Source: Pisaster brevispinus
Taxonomy: Eukaryota > Echinodermata > Asteroidea > Forcipulatida > Asteriidae
DNA: 64,000 nucleotides
Direction of reading: 5' to 3'
Assembly: GCA_023634235.1 (NCBI GenBank)
Contig: JAMKCF010000002.1
Coordinates: forward strand, 16,983,091 to 17,047,090
The notes beneath the pieces were generated by a model. It saw only the letters and a program-made list of their open reading frames with translations, had not been told where the DNA came from and did not search any database. Numbering within the stretch: the stretch's first letter is position 1; each line of letters opens with the position of its first letter. This document shows, in pieces, positions 12,543 through 24,600 of the stretch. A program made the translations under genes and the position numbers.

Positions 12543-13635
12543 AAATTTATCAAAAATGTGCTGGCATCTCAGGGTGCGACCACAAATTTGAGCTAACTCG
12601 ATCTGTTTGACGTCAAAATAGCCTCTGGTCCAACATTGTGAGCCGTTGCCTTGTTCTGTCCAACTTTGGATACTTCGGTTATTCATTGCTCTTTTAATTT
12701 GCTAACAAGCCTGTGGTCCCTTTCCCAAGATGAAAACTGTCACTTTTTTATAGCATCCCACAGACCTCCATGCACAGACTGTTTTGGAAATTTAAGTAAG
12801 GTCTATTGTACTCGTGTTTTTACTTCAAGAAGCTATGAGCCATTGAAAAAATTATTTGAAGAGCATTATAAATAAATCATGTGATTTGGTTGCTATGGGT
12901 ACGGTATTCCTTAGTGTGGTGCTAAGTCTGAACAATCATCGCCATAACCTTTGACCTCACGGTTGACGCACCTCCCAAATGGCTGACATTCCGGAGATAG
13001 TGGGTCACCAAAGAGCTACAGACAATTTTCTATAACGGTGTACCTCCTAGGGGTTTGGCAGGGTTACTCGGCCTTGTCACCCCCAATAGAACTTGGAGAC
13101 GATAAGTGCGGAAATTTGAACATTAAGTTAAATCTTTAGATGAAGTAAAAAAAGTCTGGCAATGTCAGGCTAAGCTGGAAAGGTAATGCTCGACGTGGAT
13201 GACAAAAAAGTCTAAACTTCGAATAAAACTCTATTTTTATTACATATTTTTGTCAACATTTCCAGTCCATTTTGCTCAGGATTCATTGCTTCAATGTGGC
13301 TAGTCTAAGCATAGAGAAAGGACTCTTAGGTGTAAGTGTTACCCATCGGGATAATACACATACACAACGTTTGGCAGTATTAACCTTGAGGGCAAATTGG
13401 CTTGTACTGTGTATGGAACGCAGCTGGGGCAATTCTAGTCTATAACAAGTCTAAGTGCTTTAATTGATGTAATGATTAAACCATTCAAGCTATCAACCGT
13501 AGATAGACATACAATGTGGTCGCTAGTCATTTATCCTTCATGATCACCCATTTTGAAACAAATGAGAAAAACAACAACTTACATAGAAAAGTGCTAATAA
13601 TAATTAACTACAGCTTATTTGTTTTTATTATACAG
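12543..13635. other. Upstream region of the 481-aa gene
   Basis: No coding feature recognised. It should contain the first, untranslated exon and promoter of the gene at 13688, because that gene's leader begins at a splice acceptor (13636), but I could not choose a donor or start site with confidence. Confidence 0.45.
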
Positions 13636-13687
13636 TTGCTGAGGATCGAGGAAGGTCAAAGCAGATGTTTGAGAACTCGTGCTCGCC
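13636..13687 (+). other. 5' untranslated leader after a splice acceptor
   Basis: TTTGTTTTTATTATACAG ends at 13635, a good pyrimidine-rich acceptor. The following 52 bases contain an in-frame TGA (13670-13672) before the first ATG, so this leader is not coding in that frame and the ATG at 13688 is the best start. Confidence 0.55.
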
Positions 13688-15133
13688 ATGACGAGTGAAG
13701 GTGTACAGACGATTTTATCTGGGGACGCGATGGTAAAGGCTGCCAACCGTAAACCAAGAACCTTCCAGACTCCAGGGGAAAAGATCTACAGTCTGGAAGA
13801 ACACGACACACGGCTACGGGAACGACTACTACTGGTAAATCGCTTCGAAGACGCTCGATTACAGCGCCTCCAGCGGCAAATCACCTCCAATGAACGCGCC
13901 AATATCGGGCGAATTTTGCGGAGGAAAGACCAGACTAAAGTCACGCTCATCAACATTGCCAGCACGAAGCGCAAGCTTCAAACTAATGTCGGAGCCTTCG
14001 AAAGGCGACTAATGAACGGAACCAACTCGCCGATTTTCTCGGTGGAGCTGGATCGCGTTCGAAGACGTGAGCAAGAGCTCTCTAGTTTACGCCTGAAACT
14101 CCAAGCACCCAACTCACAACTCCTAGCTGCGAATGTGCGTAACGAATTGAGAAACATCGAGTCTAGACTCGACGCAAATCCAAGCCGTCTTACGAATTCA
14201 ACGAACCCATCTTCTGTCGCGGGAAGTTATGCTCACGTTCAATTGACGAATGATAAAGATACTGAACCGAGTCAAATCACAGGCAACAGCGAAAAGATGC
14301 AAACTAACGACAACTTAGAGGATCTTGTGGATGAGGTGCACACTAAAATGAGCCAAACGAATATTTCTATTCCAAAAAGTGCAACCTTAGTTTCCGAAGT
14401 ACATGTACATGTACATGTACAAGAAATAAACTTTCCTTTGACGCAGCAAGCTGCAGAACAGAACAAAATGCTGGATGATCAACACAACAGTTCATTTGCT
14501 CTTTCTACCCCAAGTGTGGACAAACCCTTAAATTTAAAACTTGAGGACATACCAGAAAAACCTGAAGATATACCAGAAAATAAAGTTGTGCCTGTTGAGA
14601 TTCCCAAGCAAGAATTGCCGCCATTACGGGTAACGCGGAACAAGAAACAGAAATATCTGTCCCTCATGCAACAAAAGCTGGTTAGGACCTCTATTAGTGA
14701 TAGCGATCAGGATATTAGTCATAGCGCCCTCACGCGTGAGAGGCGCGCTCTGCAAAGAATGGCAGAGCTGAAGGTTAAAACGCGGGAAGAAATTCAGGGA
14801 AGACGAACTGCTGATTCGGACGATTCACTTGGAAGTATCAAACAGCAGGAGGCAGTGACCCGACTGAAAACAAGTAGAAAGGGTGTGGGAGTACCGCAGC
14901 TACCGAGTGTCCATACCCGTTGGGAGGAGCACGAGAAGAGGACAAAACTTCGCGATTTCTCGCGGGCACAGAGGAAGAGACCACCAGGTAAACGACGGGT
15001 AACCGACTCATCTACTGCAGCGGTAGGTGTGAAGCTGCCACCGTTACGGATTGATAATGGTATCTTAAAGGAGTTGAAAGAATCTCGGCTGAGGCACCGG
15101 CACCAGTCTAGAAAACTGCCCAAATTGCCGTGA
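13688..15133 (+). CDS. Uncharacterised basic protein, 481 aa, single coding exon
   Basis: The largest uninterrupted frame in the window: ATG at 13688 (context GCC-ATG-A) to TGA at 15131-15133. I do not recognise the family. The N-terminal third (about 30-165) is rich in Arg, Leu, Glu and Gln and looks helical, possibly coiled-coil. The middle (about 170-310) is Ser/Thr/Asn- and Pro/Glu-rich and probably disordered. The C-terminal third is strongly basic, with two ELPPLR/KLPPLR-type motifs (near 325 and 455) each followed by a basic helix-like segment, and it ends in a Lys/Arg/Pro-rich tail. There is no signal peptide or membrane segment. An in-frame ACATGT microsatellite encodes alternating Val-His near residue 240. 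GC content is higher than in the flanks and no stop interrupts 481 codons, supporting a real gene. The leader is spliced, which argues against a simple retrocopy. Function unknown; cytoskeletal, ciliary or nuclear roles would be guesses. Confidence 0.8.
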   Translation: MTSEGVQTILSGDAMVKAANRKPRTFQTPGEKIYSLEEHDTRLRERLLLVNRFEDARLQRLQRQITSNERANIGRILRRKDQTKVTLINIASTKRKLQTNVGAFERRLMNGTNSPIFSVELDRVRRREQELSSLRLKLQAPNSQLLAANVRNELRNIESRLDANPSRLTNSTNPSSVAGSYAHVQLTNDKDTEPSQITGNSEKMQTNDNLEDLVDEVHTKMSQTNISIPKSATLVSEVHVHVHVQEINFPLTQQAAEQNKMLDDQHNSSFALSTPSVDKPLNLKLEDIPEKPEDIPENKVVPVEIPKQELPPLRVTRNKKQKYLSLMQQKLVRTSISDSDQDISHSALTRERRALQRMAELKVKTREEIQGRRTADSDDSLGSIKQQEAVTRLKTSRKGVGVPQLPSVHTRWEEHEKRTKLRDFSRAQRKRPPGKRRVTDSSTAAVGVKLPPLRIDNGILKELKESRLRHRHQSRKLPKLP

Positions 15134-15646
15134 TTCAGTCCCCGGACTCTACCGGATAAGTCATCATTATTGTATGTAACGTTCGTGAACGAGAAAGTAA
15201 AGAGTTTATTAAAAATATTTAATCCAAAATATACTCTTTGTTGATTAAAAAAATTTCTATTTTTAATGTGAATTTTTTGTTAAAGACAAAGATTTCACCA
15301 GCATCGTTCTCGAAACGACTGTTTTTATTTAATTAAATTGTATTTATTGTTTTTGTCTGCCATTTATAATTGCCAGTACGCCTTATCAATCCGTCCGCAA
15401 AATGTGACCCCAACCCACAAAATGAGAGGAAAGTTGTCCCAATTTCTGAGTCCAATTAGAAAATGGATTTTAAGAGATAATAAGAAGAGTTTTGGATTGC
15501 TGTTCTCATTCGGCGATGCTATACTCTGACCTCTTAATTATTAACAATAATCTTGTGACAGTGCTCTCATTAGTGGGTCCAGGAGTAGCATTATTACGAA
15601 TCGTAGGTATACGTGTCGTATGCTTGTATCATTGTAGACAGGTATA

Positions 15647-15652
15647 ATAAAA
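15647..15652 (+). terminator. Candidate polyadenylation signal AATAAA
   Basis: The first canonical AATAAA that I see downstream of the stop of the 481-aa gene, implying a 3' untranslated region of about 0.5 kb. ATTAAA variants near 15208 and 15245 are nearer alternatives. Confidence 0.4.
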
Positions 15653-18600
15653 CTTTAGAAACATATTTAGTATTCGAGTTTTGGAGTCAAATGGGAATTT
15701 ATGTGCAGCGGCTCCTTCCCTTCAACATGTCGATGTCGGCGAGTAGTTTGCCAATGCAGCTGCGAATACGCGAATCGTAAACAGCGCCCTCTTCTTCACA
15801 AGTTAACTCATGATCAACGAAATGAAACCCAAAGCATTCAAAGGGTGGTATTTCCTATTCATACTTTTGTCCATAATGTTGATAATCTAAATATAGCTCA
15901 TCATACAATGATGGAACAATTCAGCTTTGTGGTCTCTTGCGTTGTGTTTGGTCTGAGGGGTAGTAGCCCGTGAAATTTAAGCTAGCCATTCCAAAGCCTC
16001 TACATAAAGCAACGGATCATTTTCATTTGCCAGAATGACATAAACCACATGCAATGATGTTGTATGAAAGCGATTTCACTCTTAAAAGAGACTGTTTAAA
16101 AAGATAATTTAATTTTTCACATTATCACGTTCGTATGGTATTTTTGAATTGATACCAACGCGGCCACTTTTTAGTTTCTTTCTTTTTTAATTATTATTGT
16201 GTGGGGGTGGGTGGGGGGGGGGGGGGGAATTCCTGTACGCGCGTACAGGCGCAACCCGGAAGGTGACGTGTAAAAAAAGTCGCCGCCTACGTCAAAAACA
16301 CAATATGTTTGAACGGTCTATTAATTTATGCTTGCAGTATATACCTTAAAATTTGATTCACTGTCAGTAGATTTCCTTTTGAGAAAATTGAGGAAATGGA
16401 TTTTGATATTTTGCAATAAGACTAAAAGTACATTTTTTGAAAATTCTGTTTTGAGTCCGATACCATCATACACTGACAGTTATTTATTCTTGGCCCAAGA
16501 TGAGCGCGTTCCACTATCCACTATCGATCACTGACGACTTGGGCAAAGACTAACATTTAAGTATTATGCAGAGTTTTTTGTTCACGATTTCTATTTTAAA
16601 CAAATTTTGTGTACAGGTTACCAACGTGTACATGAGTTTGAAGCGAGGCGACATAAGTTGATCTTTTCCCACATTAGCTTGGTTGAGTTTGTTTTCTCAA
16701 GGTTAGGACGTGACTAATCCCTCAAATCAGTTCTTTACATGACTAAGTCTTCCGTAAACTACTCGTTTGTGAGTTCGGCCTCCTGCCGTGACGACGCACC
16801 CTCTCGACTGTGACGCACCCGGCCAATTAAACCCATACTCACAATGGAATGGGAAATCATAAAACTCATGCTCACTAAAAAAAAAGAAGAAGAAGAAGAA
16901 AAAAAGACACCCAAACCCCACAAGAAACAAACAAATAAATGAACAAAATTAAGCTTCAAAGTCAACAATAAAAGCCTTTTTTTTGGTGAGGCGGTCCTTT
17001 CTATTTTTTGTTTTATCTAATTTGAATAAATCAATAAAAGTATGTCGAAAAATTTGAACTTCCAAAACTCACCTCAAGGCAAGTTGTGGAGATTCAAATT
17101 TCCGTGGTTTCTGTTTATAAATGCTGCGGTCAGAGATGAGGTAGGTACCCGCTGTCACCTCGCCAAACGTGGATGGATTTGACGGTTTTGATGAAAATAC
17201 CATGACAGTTTGTTGCTGTTTTCTCAACAAATAGACACTGTGCTCAGCTGAAACTTTCACAGGTGACTTTTATTGTATCTTACTTGATGTTTTAGCCTAT
17301 AAGCAAGCATGACGTTGACAACAACCGATATACGACCCTTTACCTTTAAATTATAGGTAATTAGATTGCCAACAGATTTGAAAACAGAAGAAGAAATATT
17401 GTAAAATCGCTATTTAATACACTAAACCCAAAGCAAAATGAAACGTCCTTATATTACTAAAGAAATCATTAACTTTAAACTAAATTTTATAATGGTTTAT
17501 TGTTTGTTTAAAAGTACATTATTTGTTATGTTGTTATTGCACGTACAAGGCCTGCTTTTGCTTATAAATAATGTATATTGTTACTTCGTGTAGGCCAATG
17601 ACTGCATTTGCATAACAACGTTTCCATTGTCTGACGATACGGGATCCGTCCCAGCCGGCTAGTTGGACAACACTGTGAATCGATCAAAGCGCTGCCATTC
17701 CTCCAATAAACCGTCAATTTAAAAATTATGTTTCTCCATTTCTTTTTTATTTTGCACCCCCCCCTAAAATAAAATAAGACAAAAACAAACAAAACAAAAG
17801 ACATTTATTCCGATGTTGTTAGAAAAGGGGGACAAAACCTATTTTGGCCGAGAACAAACTTTAAAAAAATATATTTTCACGATTATTTCCTCCATTAATT
17901 ATTATGACTACGTAGAACACGTCGAATATTACCCATGCGACAAAAACTGTGAACGAACAAGTTGTTCGACCATGAAAAAAATAATGGTTTCCCTCCTGCA
18001 TTTTAGTTAAATAAATATACCAATGCAATTTGTTGGTACACAACTGTTCTTAGTGTACTCGTTTGAATGGATTCTGTATTAGCCTCTATGAAACATTATA
18101 ATAGGTACCTGAATGAAAACATAATCTTCCACATGAGTGACTCACCATTGAGTGACTCAACAATAACAAAAACTTTCTTAGTTTCGGCCTCTCGGAATGA
18201 TTAAAAAGATTGTTGTTGTTTTTATTCCCTAAAGAGAGACATACTGTTGTTGCGGATTATAAGCAGCCTATGTGGAACAAAGTGCGCTTACCCTATGAGT
18301 AATGGGGCATTTAAATTACCTGGTTTATAAGAGAATGTTTCAGTGCGTAGTCAATAGACCAAGCATGACCACAACGGGCAGTGCATGACACAGTGCGTGG
18401 ATCGTATCAACCTCAGGGTCTAGTCTACGAGATCGCATTGAATACCAAGGACAGACGGCGGCTAGTTTTCTTGACTGAGGGACAAGGTTGTACTTGTAGG
18501 CCTATAACACATTCTGGAGCAACTACTTGTGGACTACAAGATTTTAATTGTTAGAAATTTTTCGGTAGACGGACTCTACTCTTCGCCATATTGACCGGGG

Positions 18601-20204
18601 TACAGAACCCGTCGAATCGCTCTGGTTAGTTGACTGAACACGCCGGCTCCGTTAAAGGTAAGCTTCTGACCGTAATGCTTTCCTCTGTATCCCCACAATT
18701 AAATTAAAAAATAATGATAGCAATTGGTTTACCTACTTGAATTAAAATCCAGCACGTCAAGTCTGTAAGATAAGAAATACGTTATATGAATCGTGACGTT
18801 TGACCTACTGTGATAGCAGGATATTGCAATCAGTGGAAATCAAAATAACATTGTATAGCCTATATAAAACCAAAACATGACCTTTCATCAAAATAATATT
18901 ATCTTAAGAATGATGCATACTGTCATGTGCCTAGGCCTATAGGTCTAGACGTGTGAATGTTGTATGCTGTCGCACATTCGTCCTACTCATACACTGGGGA
19001 ATATATCAAAACCTGAATCTCTCTAGTCATTTCAAAACAAAACCTTTGACATTTCTGAGTTTTCTTGTCAGTTGTTTTATCGAATCAAATCCTAGTACAC
19101 AAAGAGGGCATGCTCGAAAGTATATGTGACGAAATTTCACAATATGTACCCAGGGAAGCTGCTTGTAAAAAATACAATACATTGCTTTTGAAAGCCTGCT
19201 GTTGTGGGAGGACTTGAGGCTAATTGGAAGGGCTGTGTGAGTCAATAATGAACTAGGCTACCCATGGTTATGACATATCGATTGATTACTGATTATTACA
19301 TAACAAACTGTAAGTCGTTACAAGAGAAGCATTTGAATCTACAAGGCGATGCGTTAATTTTAAAAACAACGGCATTGTTGGAGTTTTTTGGGGGGTTGAG
19401 GCTGATGATTCATCATATGCATTGTGCGGTGCGGTGTGTCTACAGAAGTGACGTCGAATCTCTTGGTGCATTTTAAATGGATTTGTGTAACGAAATTACC
19501 TCATCAGACTATTGCAAGAAAACGCAAATTCTTCATGTAAAATTATGTGTTTTCACGTTTTCGACGCAATCAATAGTCTTGTTACAAGACATTCTAACGT
19601 TGTTGGTAAAACCACGCCCGCTCAACACTACATCATGTTGCGGCTCTTCCATCGACAGAGTGCGTTTTAATGAACAACCAACGTCTTGCACCAAGCCTAC
19701 TCATTTAACTATACAGTACATGGGATTTCAAATGGTAATTTTTTTTTTAGCACCAGCACCATTATTTACCAAACGTATTGTATTAATAAGACTTTGGTTT
19801 TTAACGATGTATTCTCTGTGTGGAGATTACCGACACGCTGTGTATTAAATAACTGTTCTTGATATCCCAGTGTGAAAATTATTCAGGTTATTTGTCTTGG
19901 AAGCCATGAGCGTCTCCAGATAAACAGACATAAATAGAGTAAACAAAACACTCGGCAGTCAGACATCCTATAATCTCTTATGAAGTCGTATACAAATGCG
20001 GGTAGGGAAAAAAATTACTGAGGATATGACAATTATGGCATAATTTATTCATTGAACTCACAGAAAGAACCCTGACCATGTGCGTCTTTGTGATATTGAT
20101 GGCCAGACTCACAAACAGACTCACAAACGCATCTCCAAGCGGAATGATATTTATAGACATTCCGAAGCTGTTCATACTGGAGGATATATCATTGGATTTC
20201 TCAG
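15653..20204. other. Intergenic DNA, no confident gene
   Basis: AT-rich with short open frames only. GAAGAAGAA and T/A runs lie near 16879-16905. A strong donor (AAAG|GTAAGC, exon end 18657) closes a comparatively GC-rich stretch (about 18350-18657) that could be an untranslated first exon on the plus strand, but nothing confirms it. On the minus strand an open stretch at about 17250-17069 ends at CTTGAG|GTGAGT; its translation has no known domain. Confidence 0.45.
16202..16249. repeat. G-run followed by an 18-bp perfect palindrome
   Basis: GTGGGGGTGGGTGGGG continues into an uninterrupted G-run to 16227 (quadruplex-capable on this strand). CCTGTACGCGCGTACAGG, a perfect palindrome centred on CGCG, follows at 16232-16249. 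No gene adjoins it. Confidence 0.7.
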
Positions 20205-20600
20205 AAGAAAATGTTAATTTAAATTTGCATGTCTTGATTTTTGCTGAAAGAATGTCTTTTAAGGAATTGTTCTTCTCTGAACGAGTTTTGACAGATGATA
20301 CTTTTTCAAAATGCAAAAAACAGCTGGCAAAAATGCGTGGCTGAAACTTTCGCATATAGGCCTGCCATGGACAACGCATAAAATACACGTTACATGGAAA
20401 ATTGTTTGTACATGGCTGATGGACGTGAGATAATGATCCCAACAATAATTAATTTGTAGTTTTTAATTAACAACAATAACCAGTTATTGTTGTCTGATTT
20501 GCTTGTGCAATGGGGAGGGGGCTGTCTTTAATGAAAGCTTACATCTTTCTTGAACCCATTTCAAATGGCCATTTACAATTTAAACCTACATTTTCGGGTT
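20205..20600 (+). repeat. Dispersed repeat, copy B (lacks the MITE)
   Basis: Diverged partner of the repeat at 2590-2842 plus 3332-3410. It runs through the position where copy A carries the MITE, reaching AATGAAAGCTTACA without the extra 489 bp. A 155-codon minus-strand frame overlaps it, but its sequence is explained by the repeat and has no domain. Confidence 0.6.
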
Positions 20601-21502
20601 AAATCAGTCGAAAACCCCACCTGTTAAAGACCTCATCAGGAAACCATAATTGATTTGATCGAGTAATTTCCAGTGAAAACTGTGCTTACGTTTCTGAGAC
20701 AGTAATACATTCACTGCTTAACTGTTCAGGGGTGGGGGTCATCACGGACAAGTTGGAGTAGATTGAGTGTTGATTGGATCATACTTTTAAAATAAAGTCT
20801 CTTATATGGGAACAAATTTCCCTCTCAGTCTGTCGAATAAACGCTGTTTACACATTCCACAAAATCGTTAATCTGTGACGACTTGCTTCGGTAATGAACC
20901 AAATAATAATACAAGTTAGCCTGGTACTATCCTTGGTCATCGTACACTGTTCTAATTGTTTCCCATGTGTATGGCGTCCAGACTAACAACACGTATGGTC
21001 ATCAGTAATACATACTTGTTGCACGAACGTGATAATCTATAGGAATGAAACTTATATTTGACTACTTTTGCCAAATAATGTTAAAATCTAAATTTTAACA
21101 TAATAATTGGACATTAGTGCCTTAATAAGCTGGTTGTTGGTTGAGGCAAGAAACTGGTCTTATATCCTATAATACTATGGATTGCCATCACGGTGGAACC
21201 ACATTGTTTTTCTTATAACCAAACTGGGAATGGAATTGCAAAATAGCCTGACCCTTTGTGGTGTACTAAGAATAAATATTTAGTATTCATTATTGCACAC
21301 AGGCAACGTGGCAGACCAGTACTTGTTTCAGCACTCCACACAGGTGTATACGGTCTGACCCTTGCACCCCGAGATTATAAGCCAATTCTGCTTCTGCTCC
21401 GACATGTTCATTCGATTGGTATTCTATTTTGACCTGTTGAGTTTTATTCGAATAAAATCACGTCACTTTTTGTGACTAAGGTCTGACAGCGTGCCAGAAA
21501 TG

Positions 21503-21623
21503 CAAACAAACACCCCAACAAACACCCCAACAAACAAACAAACAAACACCCCAACACCCCAATAAACACCCCAACACACAAACAAACAAACAAACAAACA
21601 CAGAGACAGACAGACAGACAGAC
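21503..21623. repeat. Compound microsatellite: CAAA, CACCCCAA and CAGA units
   Basis: Runs of AAACACCCCAAC alternate with AAAC repeats and end in a CAGA repeat. Simple-sequence DNA with no gene around it. Confidence 0.9.
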
Positions 21624-24600
21624 GGCAAATGATGCACTGTAGTAGGACCTGCGAATTGTTTGATCTGCAGGGGCGTGGGCCTGCTTGAAAATTCTATCTG
21701 AAATTCAATTGGGATAAGAAATATGCTTTTGTTATTTATTTAAATCAAGTAATCAAATCAAGAGATTTGCCATGTTTAGAACCGTGTTGTTACACAATTA
21801 CCTCCGACGCTGACTCATCAGGCTTATTAATGCATGGAGGTAGATCTCGATAAGTTTGTCCTTTCCTTTTACTAACTAAGGTTACCGACAAAGCTGACAA
21901 GGAATCTGACAAGTTTGCCTTGTTTAATGCTCAAATTAGTATAAATGTTCACATTTGTAAAAACCGTTATGGGAAGCATTTTAACACATGGGTAATATGG
22001 GGCCAAAGTTTAACACTCCACGTTTATCTGAGGTCCTCATGTCATACACAATTTTTTTTAACAGATGACGTACGTGGAAAGAAAAAGCTATTGCAAAATT
22101 ATTTTGAAAATTTTGACAACGTTCGGACGTTGAACTTTTCTGTATAAGTAGAAGCAATTGTCATTCATGTTATTTTTGCCATTTGTGAATGCCTTGAATG
22201 GAGTTCTGTATAAACGAGTGAGTAAACAAGTGTACATGTGTTGCACGATCCTGCCTAGTAACTTACACGGACTGTAAAGTTTGTTCGCTCAGGTAGAAAA
22301 CAACACAGGGATCAATTTGTCATTAGTTAATGCGCTAGGCCTGTAATGGGGGATATGAATGTTGATCAACGTGGACGTCAGCAGCTTCAGTACTGTATGG
22401 TGGCCTTGAGAGAACATTCACGTAAAAATACAAATAGATATACGGCTTACACTCTAGGACAATCGGATTAAAGACAATACCTGTATTTTCTACGCCCGTG
22501 AGATAATTGAGGTTGTTTAGCTCACATGGTTTCGCCCATGTATACAAATATTTGTATAACTTTCAAATTATGGACAAGCAAATTATATCATTTGAGTAAA
22601 AAAAGAAAGATAAGTAAACAAATATGCCTCCTACATTTTAAATCAAAGTGTAATTTAAAACAAACGAATCTGTTTGGGCCAACCATACAGAGGATGGCCC
22701 TGACATGCTTGACAAATACGCCTTCACAACGACGTCATTATTAAGAGTGCTGATGCTTGCATTTATATCATATGAAGTAAACGTTTCTCATGCTGTCATT
22801 CAGGACCATGTAGTGAAGGCCCCGACTATACCATGAATTATGTTTGAGTGCCCTTGTATTGTGTCTGGCTGATGTGTTTCCAACACTGCAAGCCAAGGTA
22901 CACTCTAGTGTTCTCAATGTTTACAAACAACTTGCGATCCCTCATTGATTATCCAGTAGTCATGTAAAGAGGTACAACGTCCATGATTGAATGGTTGTAT
23001 GTTTCTGTTTGTCTGCCCTGCTTTTTAGATTATATCAATTATTGTTTATTTTAGTTTGCAGTGGCTCCTTTTAGGCCCTTATAATACCTTTATGCGTGTA
23101 CATGTACATGCTGGGAGTGATTACACAACTGGTTGTTTGATTTGGGCACACAAAGAAAATATGTGTCCAAGACCTTTTGCAAAGCAAGGATGTGGGGCTC
23201 AATATTGTATGCGCCTTGTGCCTCTTTCACCCCGCTATTTGTTATTGTTATATTATAAACACTGCAAATAAAAACATTTATCTGACGTCAGTCTTTATAA
23301 GTAATTGTGTTGACTTAAAAATTGTTCATGTAGTACTTGGTAACCCAGAATAGTTTCGGAGAGTGGCAACTATAACCAGAGGTGGGGATTGTGTTAGGAT
23401 GATACGGTGCCACGATTACTCAATTTATTGGGGAAAGAAAACTTTCCATGGTATTACAATTATTAAATGCGTCCTAACTTGCTGTTGTGCCTATGAATAA
23501 GGGTTATATTAGACCCATTATATAATATGCAGCTCCTTTTGGTGGTTAGGTATTTCCCTAAACGAGTAGAATCCATCTGAAAAATAACGTCTTGTGCATC
23601 ATATTAGCCATTATAAACCAAGCATTAGCTACGTTGGGTCTGGAGCGTTTACAATTGTACTATTTTTGCAATAGCATCATACAACTCAAATGAATTCAAT
23701 GAATGGTTTGTCAAATCCAAAAGCTCTCATTTTATGAATCCTAGAATGTAAACTGTTTTGTAATTCAACCGGCAGGCTACACTGAGAAGTTTTGGAATAA
23801 ACCATTGTTAATAATATGAACTATTAGTTGGACCGTGTAGACCAAGAATACAACCATACGAAGAACTCTTACAATTGCAGCTCATTAGGCCCATATTTTG
23901 TAACCTTCCAATCAACACTCAGGGTAGGTTTTAAGATGAACAGATGGCCTAATGAGGAAACTGTAGTTGGGTATTTAAGAATGTTCAGCAATCTCTTGCG
24001 CTACAAAGAAATGACACCAGGCCACTCGTAAGTTTAAACGCGTGGTTTTGTTTATTACGTTTATCATAGAAACACTTTTCAGAATTGTGATCAGTTTTGT
24101 TCAGCCTTTCTGAAAAAAAGAAAGGATGAAACTTGCTATTGACTTATGTTATTTTAGATGCACAATGATGTATCTTTTATCTTAACGTTGTTTCAGCTGA
24201 AACTTCTGAAAAGAATCTCTAAACACGTCAGGCATGCGAGAGGAAGCTCTTAATTGGTTGACATTTTACCACCGACAGATCACGGGGTCTAGATTGCTCC
24301 CATCCACCCCTCATCAGTCAATATTGAGTAATTAGCTTGCATCCTCCGTACATTCTGTATTCCATTTGACCTACTCCCTTATAGCCAAGAATCTGAACCC
24401 CTTGTCATTATTTATATCCTTGCCCTCCGTACCTCAACCAAGGGTTTTTGATATCAACAATGTGCTTCACAGCATCGGTTCTTTTTGTCGTTATCAATAA
24501 GTCACATTTGCCTTTCTTGTTATGACCAGTGTGCAGTTTTCCACCTGTTGTAACCCCCCTCATCTTTATCTGTGTCTTAATTATTTCTCGCATAAAATCA

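Noticed and set aside
19978..20445. 155-codon minus-strand open frame
   Set aside because: Overlaps the dispersed repeat copy B; no domain, and the related copy at 2.6 kb does not keep the frame.
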